A stretch of 28,988 bases of DNA from Saccoglossus kowalevskii. Lineage: Eukaryota > Hemichordata > Enteropneusta > Harrimaniidae. Made by a program: the position numbers and the translations under genes. Below, piece by piece: positions 20,101-27,900 of this stretch. The stretch lies in the NCBI RefSeq assembly GCF_000003605.2, contig NW_003128863.1, positions 24,222 through 53,209 of the forward strand, written 5' to 3'. A model generated the notes under the pieces. That model was not told where the DNA came from, did no database searches, and saw only the letters and a list, made by a program, of their open reading frames with translations. Each line of letters starts with the position of its first letter. Within the stretch, counting starts at the first letter, position 1.

Positions 20101-22312
20101 TTTTTCATTTATCTGTGCTACTATTGGTGATACATGTATGCAAATACAGTATTTGTGGAAGCCTGGTACATTTCGCATACTGTTGTTGCACGAGTGATAT
20201 CTTTTTATTTTCCTAATTTAAATCACAAAGGCCTGACATTTGAAGGATATTTTAGCACATTTTCCCAACCAACTCAGATTGCTCTTCCTTTTCGCTTTAA
20301 AGTTTCAAGATACTATGTATTGACAGTTTTACATTAACTCCATATGCCAGATACGCCATTCCAATAGGTACTGCGAAATACTTTATTTTAGCCAGAATTA
20401 ATTTTCGCTGAAAAGGCATTTTGGGTGTTTTGTATGGAATTTATTTTCACTGATTTTTGACGAGCTGAATGTGAAATATAGGGAAAAAAGTATATTCGCT
20501 GGATTTCATTTTCATGGAATCATCCTTTCAGCGAAAATAGCAAAAATAAATTCCAAACGAAAATAAAGTATTCTACAGTACTCAACTACGTTAGTGCCCG
20601 ACCCCCACTTCTGCTCAATTTTTATATTTGGGGTCACATTCGGCAAAGTGCCCACCCCTTCAAAATGCAACTAATATAAAACTTGGTCTTGCGTAACGAA
20701 TCTTGGTAATCATTTTTTTTATGATACAGCATGGATATCGATCGCTGTGAATATGTTGTGAATGAAAAGACCACGGTAACCGTGCGTAAACTATGATTCG
20801 ACAATGACCTGTTATTACAAGTAAAATGCGGTAAATATTTCATGCCATATTCAGTTTACCTCTCAAAAATGGCTAGTTACTAGTTTTTTGAAAAAAACCA
20901 TGGCGTTTATTCGCTGAAATCAAATCCAACAGTTCGTACTTGGTCATCGATAATTCACTTCCACATTGCATTACCGAAAAATCTTTGGAAACTTACGAAG
21001 AATTGCGTTGGTACAACACAGCATTCTGATTGGTTAATAACCAACTTGACCCAATAGGTCAAAGGACGCTGCTGCAGGTCGAATCTGCAAATGCATCATG
21101 GCGGAAAGTGATTTTCATCGAGTGTTTGCGTGCGATCCAACACCTTCGTCAGTGGAGATAATAATGAAAATTTTGACTTAGACTGTGTTCCAACAGACTC
21201 TAATGTTTTTAATTTTGTAAATTCTGGTGGTACATAATTAATATTGTAATAAAACGTGCATATTTTTTGTGATCATTTCTGTTTCTTCATTGTGAAAATC
21301 AATGACCACGCAAATAATTTCGTAATTTGATTTTCCCTCAAAGATGTAATCTGTCACATGATGAATAAAAATTTTCATTTGCACTCTTTTTCGAGGGGGG
21401 TGGTCGGGTAAGTACCCACCCCTAAAAAATTCTGATTTTCTGAGTTGAGGCCCCTGGACGCTAACGCAGTCAAGTACGGTACTTACTGGTCCCGCATGAT
21501 ATCACCATCACCATTCGGATACAACGCTTGTTTGTATATTCTACTCATTATGGCTCGTTCTGTCGCAACCTGAGCATCTAGTATCTGGTCTTCGGTAGCG
21601 GCTGAAAAACAAGATGGTGAATCAGGTTTATTTACAGCACATTGTGTTTTGATGACATGAAGTAAAAACTAGGAGGCTATCATGAGAATACAATGAGGTT
21701 ATCGAGGATACTACAAAGTATGAACGAAGACAGTACAAGCGGGAGGATCGACCAACATGCAGCAGAGGTAATCATGCGTACTGTCTTATTATTATATACA
21801 TCTTTTCCTCCCAGGAATACATCATGGGAATGCGTAATTGTTCCAAATTTGGAATTAGCATTTCTTAATATGGTAAGATGAAAATACCAAGGGCAATACC
21901 GCAAAATTATGGCACGCTGTAACTTGTTGTGTTATGGTAACAGATGTATAATAAATTACACGCCTTAACAACCAAAGTAAGACTTTTCAAATTACTTTTA
22001 TTACCAGTCCTACTTTATGGATGCGAGACATGACAAATCTATGAAAGTAACAAGAGCGAGGCTGGACACATTTCAATTCCAATGTTTGAAGATGATACTC
22101 AAAAACAGATGACCATATGTTGTATTTAAAAGTGATGTGGATATATATACATGTATATTGCAAGATAACTTTAAATCCACCCTTAAACAATTTTGAGTTT
22201 GAATGTAAAATTGATGACTAACATGATCTGTGTTTGTTTACTCACCTTGCCATATAGGATCTTGGGATATCCAATTATAGAGATGTTGCAGGAATTCCTC
22301 AACGTGATCAGT
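17170..22312 (-). CDS. GAPVD1: GTPase-activating protein and VPS9 domain protein, last four exons
   Basis: GAPVD1 (RME-6) is a Rab5 guanine-nucleotide exchange factor with an N-terminal RasGAP-like domain, acting in endocytosis. Exons on the minus strand are 22312-22246, 21601-21487, 19716-19578 and 17442-17170, with acceptors CAG/TAG and donors GTGAGT or GTAAGT, and phases that join exactly; 197 codons in total. Encoded blocks include DHVEEFLQHLYNWISQDPIW, GDGDIMRDQVLHEHIKRLS, KEAPWPSAQAELLT, CSTIMNLLSMANDNSVPGAD, DFVPVLVFVLIKANPP and ending EFIKTIDERK. The VPS9 core has the family Asp, Pro and Tyr (ADDFVP, IQYV) that correspond to catalytic positions of Rabex-5. The protein ends where human GAPVD1 ends. 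No disabling change is seen. The upstream two thirds, including the RasGAP domain, were not found up to the right edge. Confidence 0.94.
17711..18671 (+). mobile_element. Hairpin-ended element with internal repeats and CA tract
   Basis: The left end has a perfect seven-base stem, ACAAGCC (GGTA) GGCTTGT (17711-17728). GATCCACTCCGCT at 17733-17745 is answered by its near-complement AGCGGAGCGGATC at 18659-18671. The interior has two diverged units ~320 bp apart (18090 and 18410: ATACATTTGG, AAAAATCAGTTTTTGG, TTGC.ATGGCA, CAGCC.AGCCAAAAAAAT), then (CA)n at 18606-18626. Subterminal inverted repeats, central tandem units and a microsatellite before the 3' end is the architecture described for Helentron-associated elements; assignment to that class is inference. 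It lies in the last GAPVD1 intron, opposite to the gene. Confidence 0.5.
18606..18626. repeat. (CA)n microsatellite
   Basis: About ten CA units, placed just before the right end of the hairpin-ended element. A shorter ACACAC tract occupies the matching place in the 7.6-kb fragment (TGTGTGTG read on plus). Confidence 0.9.
18745..19145 (+). repeat. 29-bp minisatellite, ~14 copies
   Basis: The unit is close to TTAGTATCAAGTGAGCACAT plus AGAAGTATG. Central copies are almost identical and edge copies are diverged. Two variants alternate, TCATGTGAGAACA and TCAAGTGAGCACA, hinting at a higher-order unit. It starts ~75 bp after the right end of the 17711-18671 element, inside the GAPVD1 last intron. 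The ORF at 18639-18863 is an effect of this repeat. Confidence 0.93.
19999..20149. mobile_element. 151-bp TA-flanked MITE
   Basis: Ends are CTGTATTTGC and GCAAATACAG, a perfect 10-bp terminal inverted repeat, flanked by TA on each side (19997-19998, 20150-20151). Similarity of the two arms continues inward with gaps (CTATTAGTAGTGC versus CAATAGTAGCACAG read in complement). No ORF is contained. TA flanks suggest a Tc1/mariner-like transposase in trans, which is inference. Confidence 0.6.
20371..20578. mobile_element. ~208-bp TA-flanked MITE, copy 1
   Basis: Left end CTGCGAAATACTTTATTTT and right end complement CTGTAGAATACTTTATTTT form the inverted repeat, with TA outside each. The interior carries TTTTCGCTGAAAAG near the left and CTTTCAGCGAAAA near the right, extending the palindromic character. 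A diverged second copy is at 22878-23063. The right end meets or overlaps the left end of the next transposon. Confidence 0.7.
20576..21479. mobile_element. ~0.9-kb non-autonomous DNA transposon at a GAPVD1 splice donor
   Basis: The left end (GTACTCAACTACGTTAGTG) and the complement of the right end (CCGTACTTGACTGCGTTAGC) are imperfect terminal inverted repeats with TA outside. The left border is ambiguous by about five bases because it abuts the MITE before it. The right TA (21480-21481) supplies position +6 and +7 of the GTAAGT donor of the GAPVD1 exon ending at 21487. The interior (20735-21350) is similar to the minus strand of 25659-26857, including a CTGATTGG box, AGGTC phrase, start codon region, AATAAAA and TTTCTTCATTGT. 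The element thus looks like a deletion derivative of a coding transposon. Confidence 0.6.
21098..21181 (+). pseudogene. First-exon remnant inside the 0.9-kb transposon
   Basis: ATGGCGGAAAG opens a 27-codon frame beginning MAESDFHRVFACDPTPSSVE and ending TAG. The ATG is preceded by CTGATTGG (a CCAAT box in reverse) and followed ~150 bp later by AATAAAA. The matching segment of the second element, read on its minus strand near 26091, has ATGGTGGAAAAT ... TTTGCGTACGATC, so the start region is conserved between two otherwise deleted copies. I do not recognise the protein; it may be the N-terminus of a transposase or accessory protein. Confidence 0.35.
21944..22112 (+). pseudogene. Non-LTR retrotransposon reverse transcriptase scrap
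   Basis: Two adjacent frames carry the end of a non-LTR reverse transcriptase region. Frame one (21944-22033) includes LTTKVRLFKLLLLPVLLYGC then ET and a TGA where Trp is usual. The second (22041-22112), one frame away, reads VTRARLDTFQFQCLKMILKN. The order 'L.TK.R.....VLPVLLYGCETW ... R.LDTFQ..CLK.IL' is typical of these elements just after the polymerase core. A stop and a frameshift make it dead. It lies in a GAPVD1 intron in antisense orientation. Confidence 0.75.
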
Positions 22313-22520
22313 CTGTAAATTTAAAGTAGGAATTATTGTTTTTATTTATTCATTTCAGGGATAATCAACAAGACTAAATTTCATTTATAGACTTTAAATG
22401 ACATTCCTGTCATTCTGTGATGATTCACTACTCATTGTGACGTGGATGCTTTTATTTTTTTACATGCAAAGGCACAGCATCCTAGACCGGCAGTTTTTCA
22501 CTCTCATGTCTTTTTTTTAC

Positions 22521-22582
22521 CTGCTGAATGGGTAGCCAAGCACAGAATGAACCAGCAATCTCTCTGATGGTGAGTGGGCACA
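22521..22582 (-). CDS. Candidate further upstream GAPVD1 exon
   Basis: A 62-bp minus-strand open block lies between an ATTAG acceptor-like site (22584-22583) and a CAG/GTAAAA donor-like site (22521/22520). It reads CPLTIREIAGSFCAWLPIQQ in the phase needed to join the 22312 exon. The composition is protein-like. However, its acceptor has a poor pyrimidine tract and I cannot confirm the residues against the family, so this may be chance. Confidence 0.3.
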
Positions 22583-22877
22583 CTAATCATTCAAAGTATT
22601 ATGTTCACTTCAATATTCTAAAATGTTCAATATTCTAAAAAATATAGTGCATCCACATCATCCAAATCATATGGTTTCACAGAGTAAATGTAAACACCCA
22701 AACAAATTGTGCATGAATTTACATAGAGATTGTGTATTTAACCATACATGGCAAAAAAAACAAATCTGTCCAATCTTAGTTAGTGCAGCATATGGCAAGA
22801 GACATAAAACACAATGGAAGGTTGTCAAATAGAGCACACTTTAATACACACTTGAAAACATGGCATGCTAATGTATA

Positions 22878-23063
22878 CTGTATAGTTGGAATTCATTTTC
22901 ACTCTAAAGTTTATTTGGGTGTTTTGTATTTTGTTTATTTTCACTGATTGATGACAAGTTGAATGTGAAACGTATGAAAAAAGGCATATTCAATTGATTT
23001 TATTTTCACTGAATCATCCCTTCAGCAAAATTAAATTATGAGCAAAAATGAGGTATTTTACAG
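22878..23063. mobile_element. TA-flanked MITE, copy 2
   Basis: A diverged copy of the 20371-20578 MITE: TA then CTGTATAGTTGGAATTCATT at the left and GGTATTTTACAG then TA at the right. Shared internal phrases are TTGGGTGTTTTGTAT, TTTATTTTCACTGATT and GAATCATCC.TTCAGC. The end repeats are more eroded than in copy 1. Confidence 0.65.
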
Positions 23064-23322
23064 TAGTCAATTGCTTACTAAGATGCTCTTGACTAGCAAA
23101 GCTGGACACCATGGGAGGAAGGGAGGGGGCTCTCGCTATACACCCTGCTATACCAGATTACCAACAAGATTATAATTTATAAAGTTGATTTTTATTTAAC
23201 ACATTTTCATGCAGAGTAACACTGCACATAACGAGACTTATATGTAGACACAATATAATATAATCTGAGTTTTTATGTTCTAGCAACTGACATTTTTATA
23301 GAGCAGAGTTAGAAGCATAACC

Positions 23323-23356
23323 AACAAGTCATTGTTAATGACACAGTCCCCGTCCA
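23323..23356 (+). repeat. Dispersed hairpin motif, copy 2
   Basis: AACAAGTCATTGTTAATGAC then ACAGTCCCCGT. GTCATT and AATGAC form a perfect six-base stem with a three-base loop. It matches copy 1 at 8572 and lies ~165 bp before the left inverted repeat of the 23.5-kb element. Confidence 0.5.
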
Positions 23357-23639
23357 AAATGTTGTGATCTGACATATCAATTTGATACTGATGAAGTCAT
23401 TGAGATTAGATTGATTAAAGGGGAACTAAATAGAGCCTATTTTGGTGTTTGTATTTATCAAGTTATGTATATTGATTATAAATTTGAAAAAAAAATCAAA
23501 ATCAAAGAAAACTTAGAAAGAACTCCCGTGTGCTGAGAGTATTGGAGACACATTAAAAAATAATTCAAAATTACTTGAACTTGAGATATTGATGGAAATG
23601 CAGAAAACTAATTATGCAAATAAGGTAACTAATATGAAC

Positions 23640-24930
23640 ACATTTAAGTGTAAAACTAATAAGGTCTGCGCAATGTAAAAGTAATAAGATCTGCGTAATG
23701 TAATATCTATGTACCAAGTTTCATTGAAATGTGATTAGAACCAAAAAATTATTAATTATTGTGCTAATTAAGAGAATTAATCAGGCTGTCTATTGTCCTA
23801 GAGCATTTATGTACCAAGTTTTATTCAAATGTGATGATCAATACTTGAGATATCAGTATTAATTAATTAATTAATTATGTTAATTATGTTAATTAGGTGA
23901 TTAGCATAAATATTTACCAAAACTAATATGGTGTATAGTCCTACACATGTAGGTTCATTGAAATGTGATGAGTACTCTTTAAAAGTTTCATTAAAATTCA
24001 ATGAGTGGTTCTTAGGACAAATTAACTAATTAAGCAAATTAGTAGTTAATATGCACAATAATTTATCCTAAAATTAATCAGGTCTCTGCATAGTCCTAGA
24101 AGATCTATGTCGCAAGTCTCATTGAAATGTGATGATTAGTACTTGAGATATCAGGTGAAGGGCTGAAAATTAACTAATTATGCTAATAAGGTGATTAATA
24201 TGCACAAATATTTCTCCAAAAACTAATTAGGTCTCTGCACTGCACAGTCCTCAAGTAACTATGTACCATGTTTCATTGAAATGTGTTCATTACTACTTGA
24301 AATATCAATAGCTGAAAATGAATTAATTATGCAAATTAGGTAATTAATATGTACTGATATTACCCTAAAAACTATCAAGTCTGCGCAGTCTCATATGACA
24401 TCTATGTACCAAGTTTTATTGAAATGTTATGATTAGTACTTGAGATATCAGTGGAAAAGCCGAAAATTGATTAATCATTATGCAAATTAGGTAATTAATG
24501 TAAACAGATTTTTACCCAAAACTAATGAAATCTGCGCATTAGATCAGAGCATCCATGTGCCAAGTTTCATCAAAATCCAATGAGTGGTTCTTCAAATATC
24601 AGTGGAACAGTCATGAAACAGCTTAAAATCAGTTAATTATCCAGCAAATTAGTATTTAATATTCATAGATTTTTACCCAAAACAAATCAAATCTGCGCAT
24701 TAGTTCAGAGCATCCATGTGCCAAGTTTCATCAAAATCCAATGAGTGGTTCTTCATATATCAGTGGAACAGTCATGGAACATCTAAAAATCAGCTAATTA
24801 TCATGCAAATTAGGTAATTAATATTCATAGATTTTTACCAAAACCTAATCAACTCTGCGCATTATCCCAGAGCATCTATGTACCAAGTTTCACCAAAACT
24901 TAATTAGTGATTCTTTAGATAACGGTGGAA
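23640..24930 (+). repeat. ~155-bp tandem array, about nine units
   Basis: The anchor ACCAAGTTT(C/T)AT or a variant occurs at 23713, 23813, ~23950, 24111, 24264, 24408, 24559, 24720 and 24882; later spacings are 144-162 bp and the first are shorter. Each unit also has GAGATATCAGTGG, TTAATTATGCAAATTAGGTA, ATTTTTACCCAAAACTAAT and TCTGCGCA. The last units are the most alike, the first most decayed. Confidence 0.9.
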
Positions 24931-24941
24931 CAAAAAAAGTG

Positions 24942-25013
24942 ACATACATACACATACATACATACATACATACATACATACATACATACATACATACATA
25001 CATACATACATAC
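24942..25013. repeat. (ACAT)n microsatellite
   Basis: About 18 near-perfect tetranucleotide units directly after the tandem array and before the 3' arm of the element. Confidence 0.97.
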
Positions 25014-25439
25014 AGACAGGGTAACTGCAAAGACTCCATTTTGTGCTTCGCACACGGGAGTCAAAAATGATTATCTTCAGAGTTATGATAATTTAAATAT
25101 GAGAAACCATACCCCTGCGAAGGACTTCCGTTTGCACTATCTTGCCATAAAAAACACCCTCATGAAATATAAACAGGTAAGGTAACAAAGCATGATGACG
25201 AAATAGTATCTGATTAAATATAAGCAACTTAGGGAGCCATAGTTGGCTGGACTGGTGAATTGACTTCTAGTCTAGGTTGTTTCGACTTTTACATTAATGT
25301 TATTTACAAGCGTATCAACATACAAACATTATGGATGTGCGATTGATCAAGACAAGCATTTTGTTTTGTTTTTTGTCTATTAAACTGTCTAATAAATGCT
25401 GTTTCCAGTACTGCACTGTGTGGCGTGCAAATTATTCAA

Positions 25440-25656
25440 AAGATGGATGCTGGAGTATGCAATCTTGAGTTCATAGGTGGTGGTGGAAACATTTTCGTCC
25501 ATGCATTCACAGGGCTGCACTGGCAAATCATGGGACAATTGTCACAGGAACACCAACAGACTTCCGTGTAATTTGAAATAAAACTATCATTCGAACAAGG
25601 GGCGTCGACGATATACTCTCATCACTCACACTGGACTGATCTGAATCTTCATAGTA
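25440..25656 (-). pseudogene. Acidic and Cys-rich coding relic
   Basis: On the minus strand, just inside the TA border of the next transposon, is YYEDSDQSSVSDESIS (from 25656). In another frame follows TEVCWCSCDNCPMICQC (25529-25567 region). An acidic Ser-rich leader followed by W-C-x-C-x-x-C-x-x-M resembles invertebrate transposon-associated proteins with the P2X7-receptor-like C-terminal zinc domain, but the later Cys pair is not in the usual place and a frameshift separates the parts. I rate this a decayed fragment, possibly split by the adjacent insertion. Confidence 0.3.
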
Positions 25657-25658
25657 TA

Positions 25659-26857
25659 CCGTACTTCCCTGATCATAAGCCCGGAGGCATGAACACGTAA
25701 GGGAAAAGTAAGGGATGAGCTTATACTCGAGGACCAACTCAGAAAAGATGATTTTGTTTTGGAGTTAAACACTGTAACCATCTTTCTAACAACAAAATAA
25801 TATCCAAAAAAATTATTCGTTCACCACGCCGGGCTCGAGAAAATAATACTTATTTTTTTTAAAAATGTGTCATTGATTTCCACGGCACTTACAATGAAGA
25901 AACAAACATGTTCATAAAAAACACACACATTTTATTACAATTCGATTTACCGGTACATACCGTCTGACTTTACGGTGAAATAATGGGTAGGGTCTGTGAG
26001 TAAACAGTGGACGAAGGCATTTATCATTATCTTTGTTTTGGTATGTTTTCGATCGTACGCAAATTCTCAACGCAAAGCAATTTTCCACCATGAGATTTTT
26101 CAGCATGATTTGACCTGGACCAACTTTCTTTAACCTAACAGGTCATGTCTTTTATTTACCAATCAAAATGATGTGTCGTAATGATGACATTTTCCAATTA
26201 TTGATAATGATTTTTTAACGCAATGCGGAAGTGAATTACCGCAATGTTAAAATGCGATCTGTAGCACTGATTGCAACGAAAAAACGATGATTTTTCCCTA
26301 AAAACTGGCAATTCGCAATTTCCAAAATATAAACGACGGTTAATAGTAACCGTGGGTAAACTGAGTGTGGAGAAAGAATTTAAACACCTTTCACGGTCGC
26401 CAACATGTCACATCATTCAAACCCTAGGCCTTTCATGATAGTCTCAAAGTAAACCATGCCCAATAACCAGGTACATGACTTAACAATCACATTTTTGACT
26501 TTTCAAAAGCTACTACTCAAAGAAATATGGATTACTCCAGTATTGCAACATCAGGGCTCATCCTGAGTAAATGACAGAATAGAAAGGATGCGAAAAATGT
26601 TGTGTACGTTCGCCATGCTATCTGAAATTAATGCGAGTTTTCTCATAAAAGCTAAAAGCACGAACCAAACTACCATGCCAATCACGATTATTATGAAATG
26701 AAACACACCTTTTACACGCATATTTTAAAGAATATCGTCAACGCCCAGTAAAAACACTGGGCTTATAATCGTGAATGCTCTCAACTCGATAAATACCGAG
26801 TAAAAATATAGGGATGGGCTTCATACTCGGGAGGGGCTTACGATCGGGGAAGTACGG
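25659..26857. mobile_element. 1.2-kb TA-flanked non-autonomous DNA transposon
   Basis: The left end CCGTACTTCCCTGATCATAA and complement of the right end CCGTACTTCCCCGATCGTAA form a ~25-bp terminal inverted repeat with two or three mismatches, flanked by TA (25657-25658, 26858-26859). Subterminal copies of GGGATGRGCTT(C)ATACTCG occur near both ends. The minus-strand interior (26340-25860) parallels 20880-21290 of the other transposon: TTCACTTCC, TTGATTGGT, AGGTC, an ATGGTGGAAAAT start region, TTGTAATAAAA and GTTTCTTCATTGT. The 64-codon minus ORF at 25912-26106 covers this remnant. No recognisable catalytic domain remains. Confidence 0.75.
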
Positions 26858-26859
26858 TA

Positions 26860-27237
26860 CTTTAACGCAATTGGGCTTCCACTCTCAGAATACTGTGGTT
26901 CAAACGCATAAGGCTCTAACCCAAGTTTTAAAAAGCACATTGTGCATATAAAAGTTGAGTTTATACTAATAGTACACAATGCTTGGCAGCATGAACGGCT
27001 ATGTACAATGGCGTATACGAATGCGATCAGACACTAAAATGTCATAGCTTTATTCCCCTCCATGAATGGCCTCCATGGTGTTTAATTGCAAGCACTTCAA
27101 ATGCCTATTCAAGCTACAGTTATAATTAAAACAAAATTAAACCACTGCAATATTATTTCGAATACAGTTTAGAATATACACAACTATAAATTTAGGTTCG
27201 CTTTAATACGAGATGGATTTGTAAAAAAATTATGATT
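26860..27237. other. Unclassified AT-rich spacer
   Basis: No ORF, repeat unit or RNA gene recognised between the transposon and the tandem array. Confidence 0.45.
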
Positions 27238-27239
27238 TA

Positions 27240-27900
27240 GTGCTTTTACACAAGAATTAGACATTGGGCAGTCATATTGAATCAAATTACAAAAATAATG
27301 TTCATGTTGATGTATCTATTGGTATACTGTCTTTGTACAAAATTTAAAGAGAAACGTTCATTGCATTCAAGAGAAAGTAGCATGGGTATCATGAAAAACA
27401 AAATGGCCACCAGTCGGTCATATTTCTTGAATCACGAAAAAAAAATATGACGTGCACCTATAACCCAATATGTATGATCACCATACCAAGTTTGATCCAA
27501 ATCAGCCTAGTCATCTCTGAGAAACAGCTCCGTACATGTAAGAATGATGATTTAGAACTTTTACATGAAATTTGGGCGTCAGTCAGCCATATTGAATTGA
27601 ATCACAAAAATAATGATGGTGTAGTTGTATCTCTTGGTATACTATCTTTGTACAGAAACGTTCATGGCATTCAAGAGAAAGTAGCATGGGTATCATGAAA
27701 AACAAAATGGCCGCCAGTCAGCCATATTTGTTCGAATCACAAAAAAAAAAACATGCACCTACAACCCAATATGTATGATCATCATACCAACTTTGATCGA
27801 AATCGGCCACGTCATCTCCGAGAAACTGCTGCGGACACGTTTAAGTATCAGAAATAGCAAATTTTACATCCAAAATGGGCACCAGTCAGCCATTTTTTTT
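27240..27900 (+). repeat. ~310-bp tandem repeat, two full units plus part
   Basis: Units start near 27238, 27549 and 27857. Each has TTTACA, GGGC..CAGTCAGCCATATT, a second block AACAAAATGGCCRCCAGTC (27400 and 27705), AACCCAATATGTATGATC, ATACCAAGTTTGATC and CATCTCYGAGAAAC. The plus ORF at 27447-27698 is inside and reflects the repeat. It is the clearest copy of the GGCCAT family also seen at 8760-9480 and 16340-16560. Confidence 0.85.

Larger units (their letters stand above)
23522..25061 (+). mobile_element. 1.5-kb inverted-repeat-bounded element with tandem core
   Basis: ACTCCCGTGTGC at 23522-23533 is matched exactly in complement by GCACACGGGAGT at 25050-25061. Between them lie a short 5' arm, about nine ~155-bp tandem units, an (ACAT)n tract and a 3' arm. 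The 3' arm folds as a nested stem: GACTCC (25032-25037) with GGAGTC (25057-25062), enclosing GTGC-TTC-GCAC (25043-25053). No ORF is contained. The arrangement resembles Helentron-associated elements; the class is inferred. No target duplication is evident. It lies upstream of the last found GAPVD1 exons, probably within that gene. Confidence 0.6.

Noticed and set aside
25113-25158. A possible 46-bp GAPVD1 exon on the minus strand (GVFYGKIVQTEVLRR) whose phase would fit the 22582 candidate exon.
   Set aside because: The opposite strand is also open (KDFRLHYLAIKNTLMKYK with a CAG/GTAAGG donor), the exon is very short and I cannot match either reading to a known protein.
27447-27698. 83-codon plus-strand ORF.
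   Set aside because: It coincides with the ~310-bp tandem repeat and has no protein-like conservation with the neighbouring unit.
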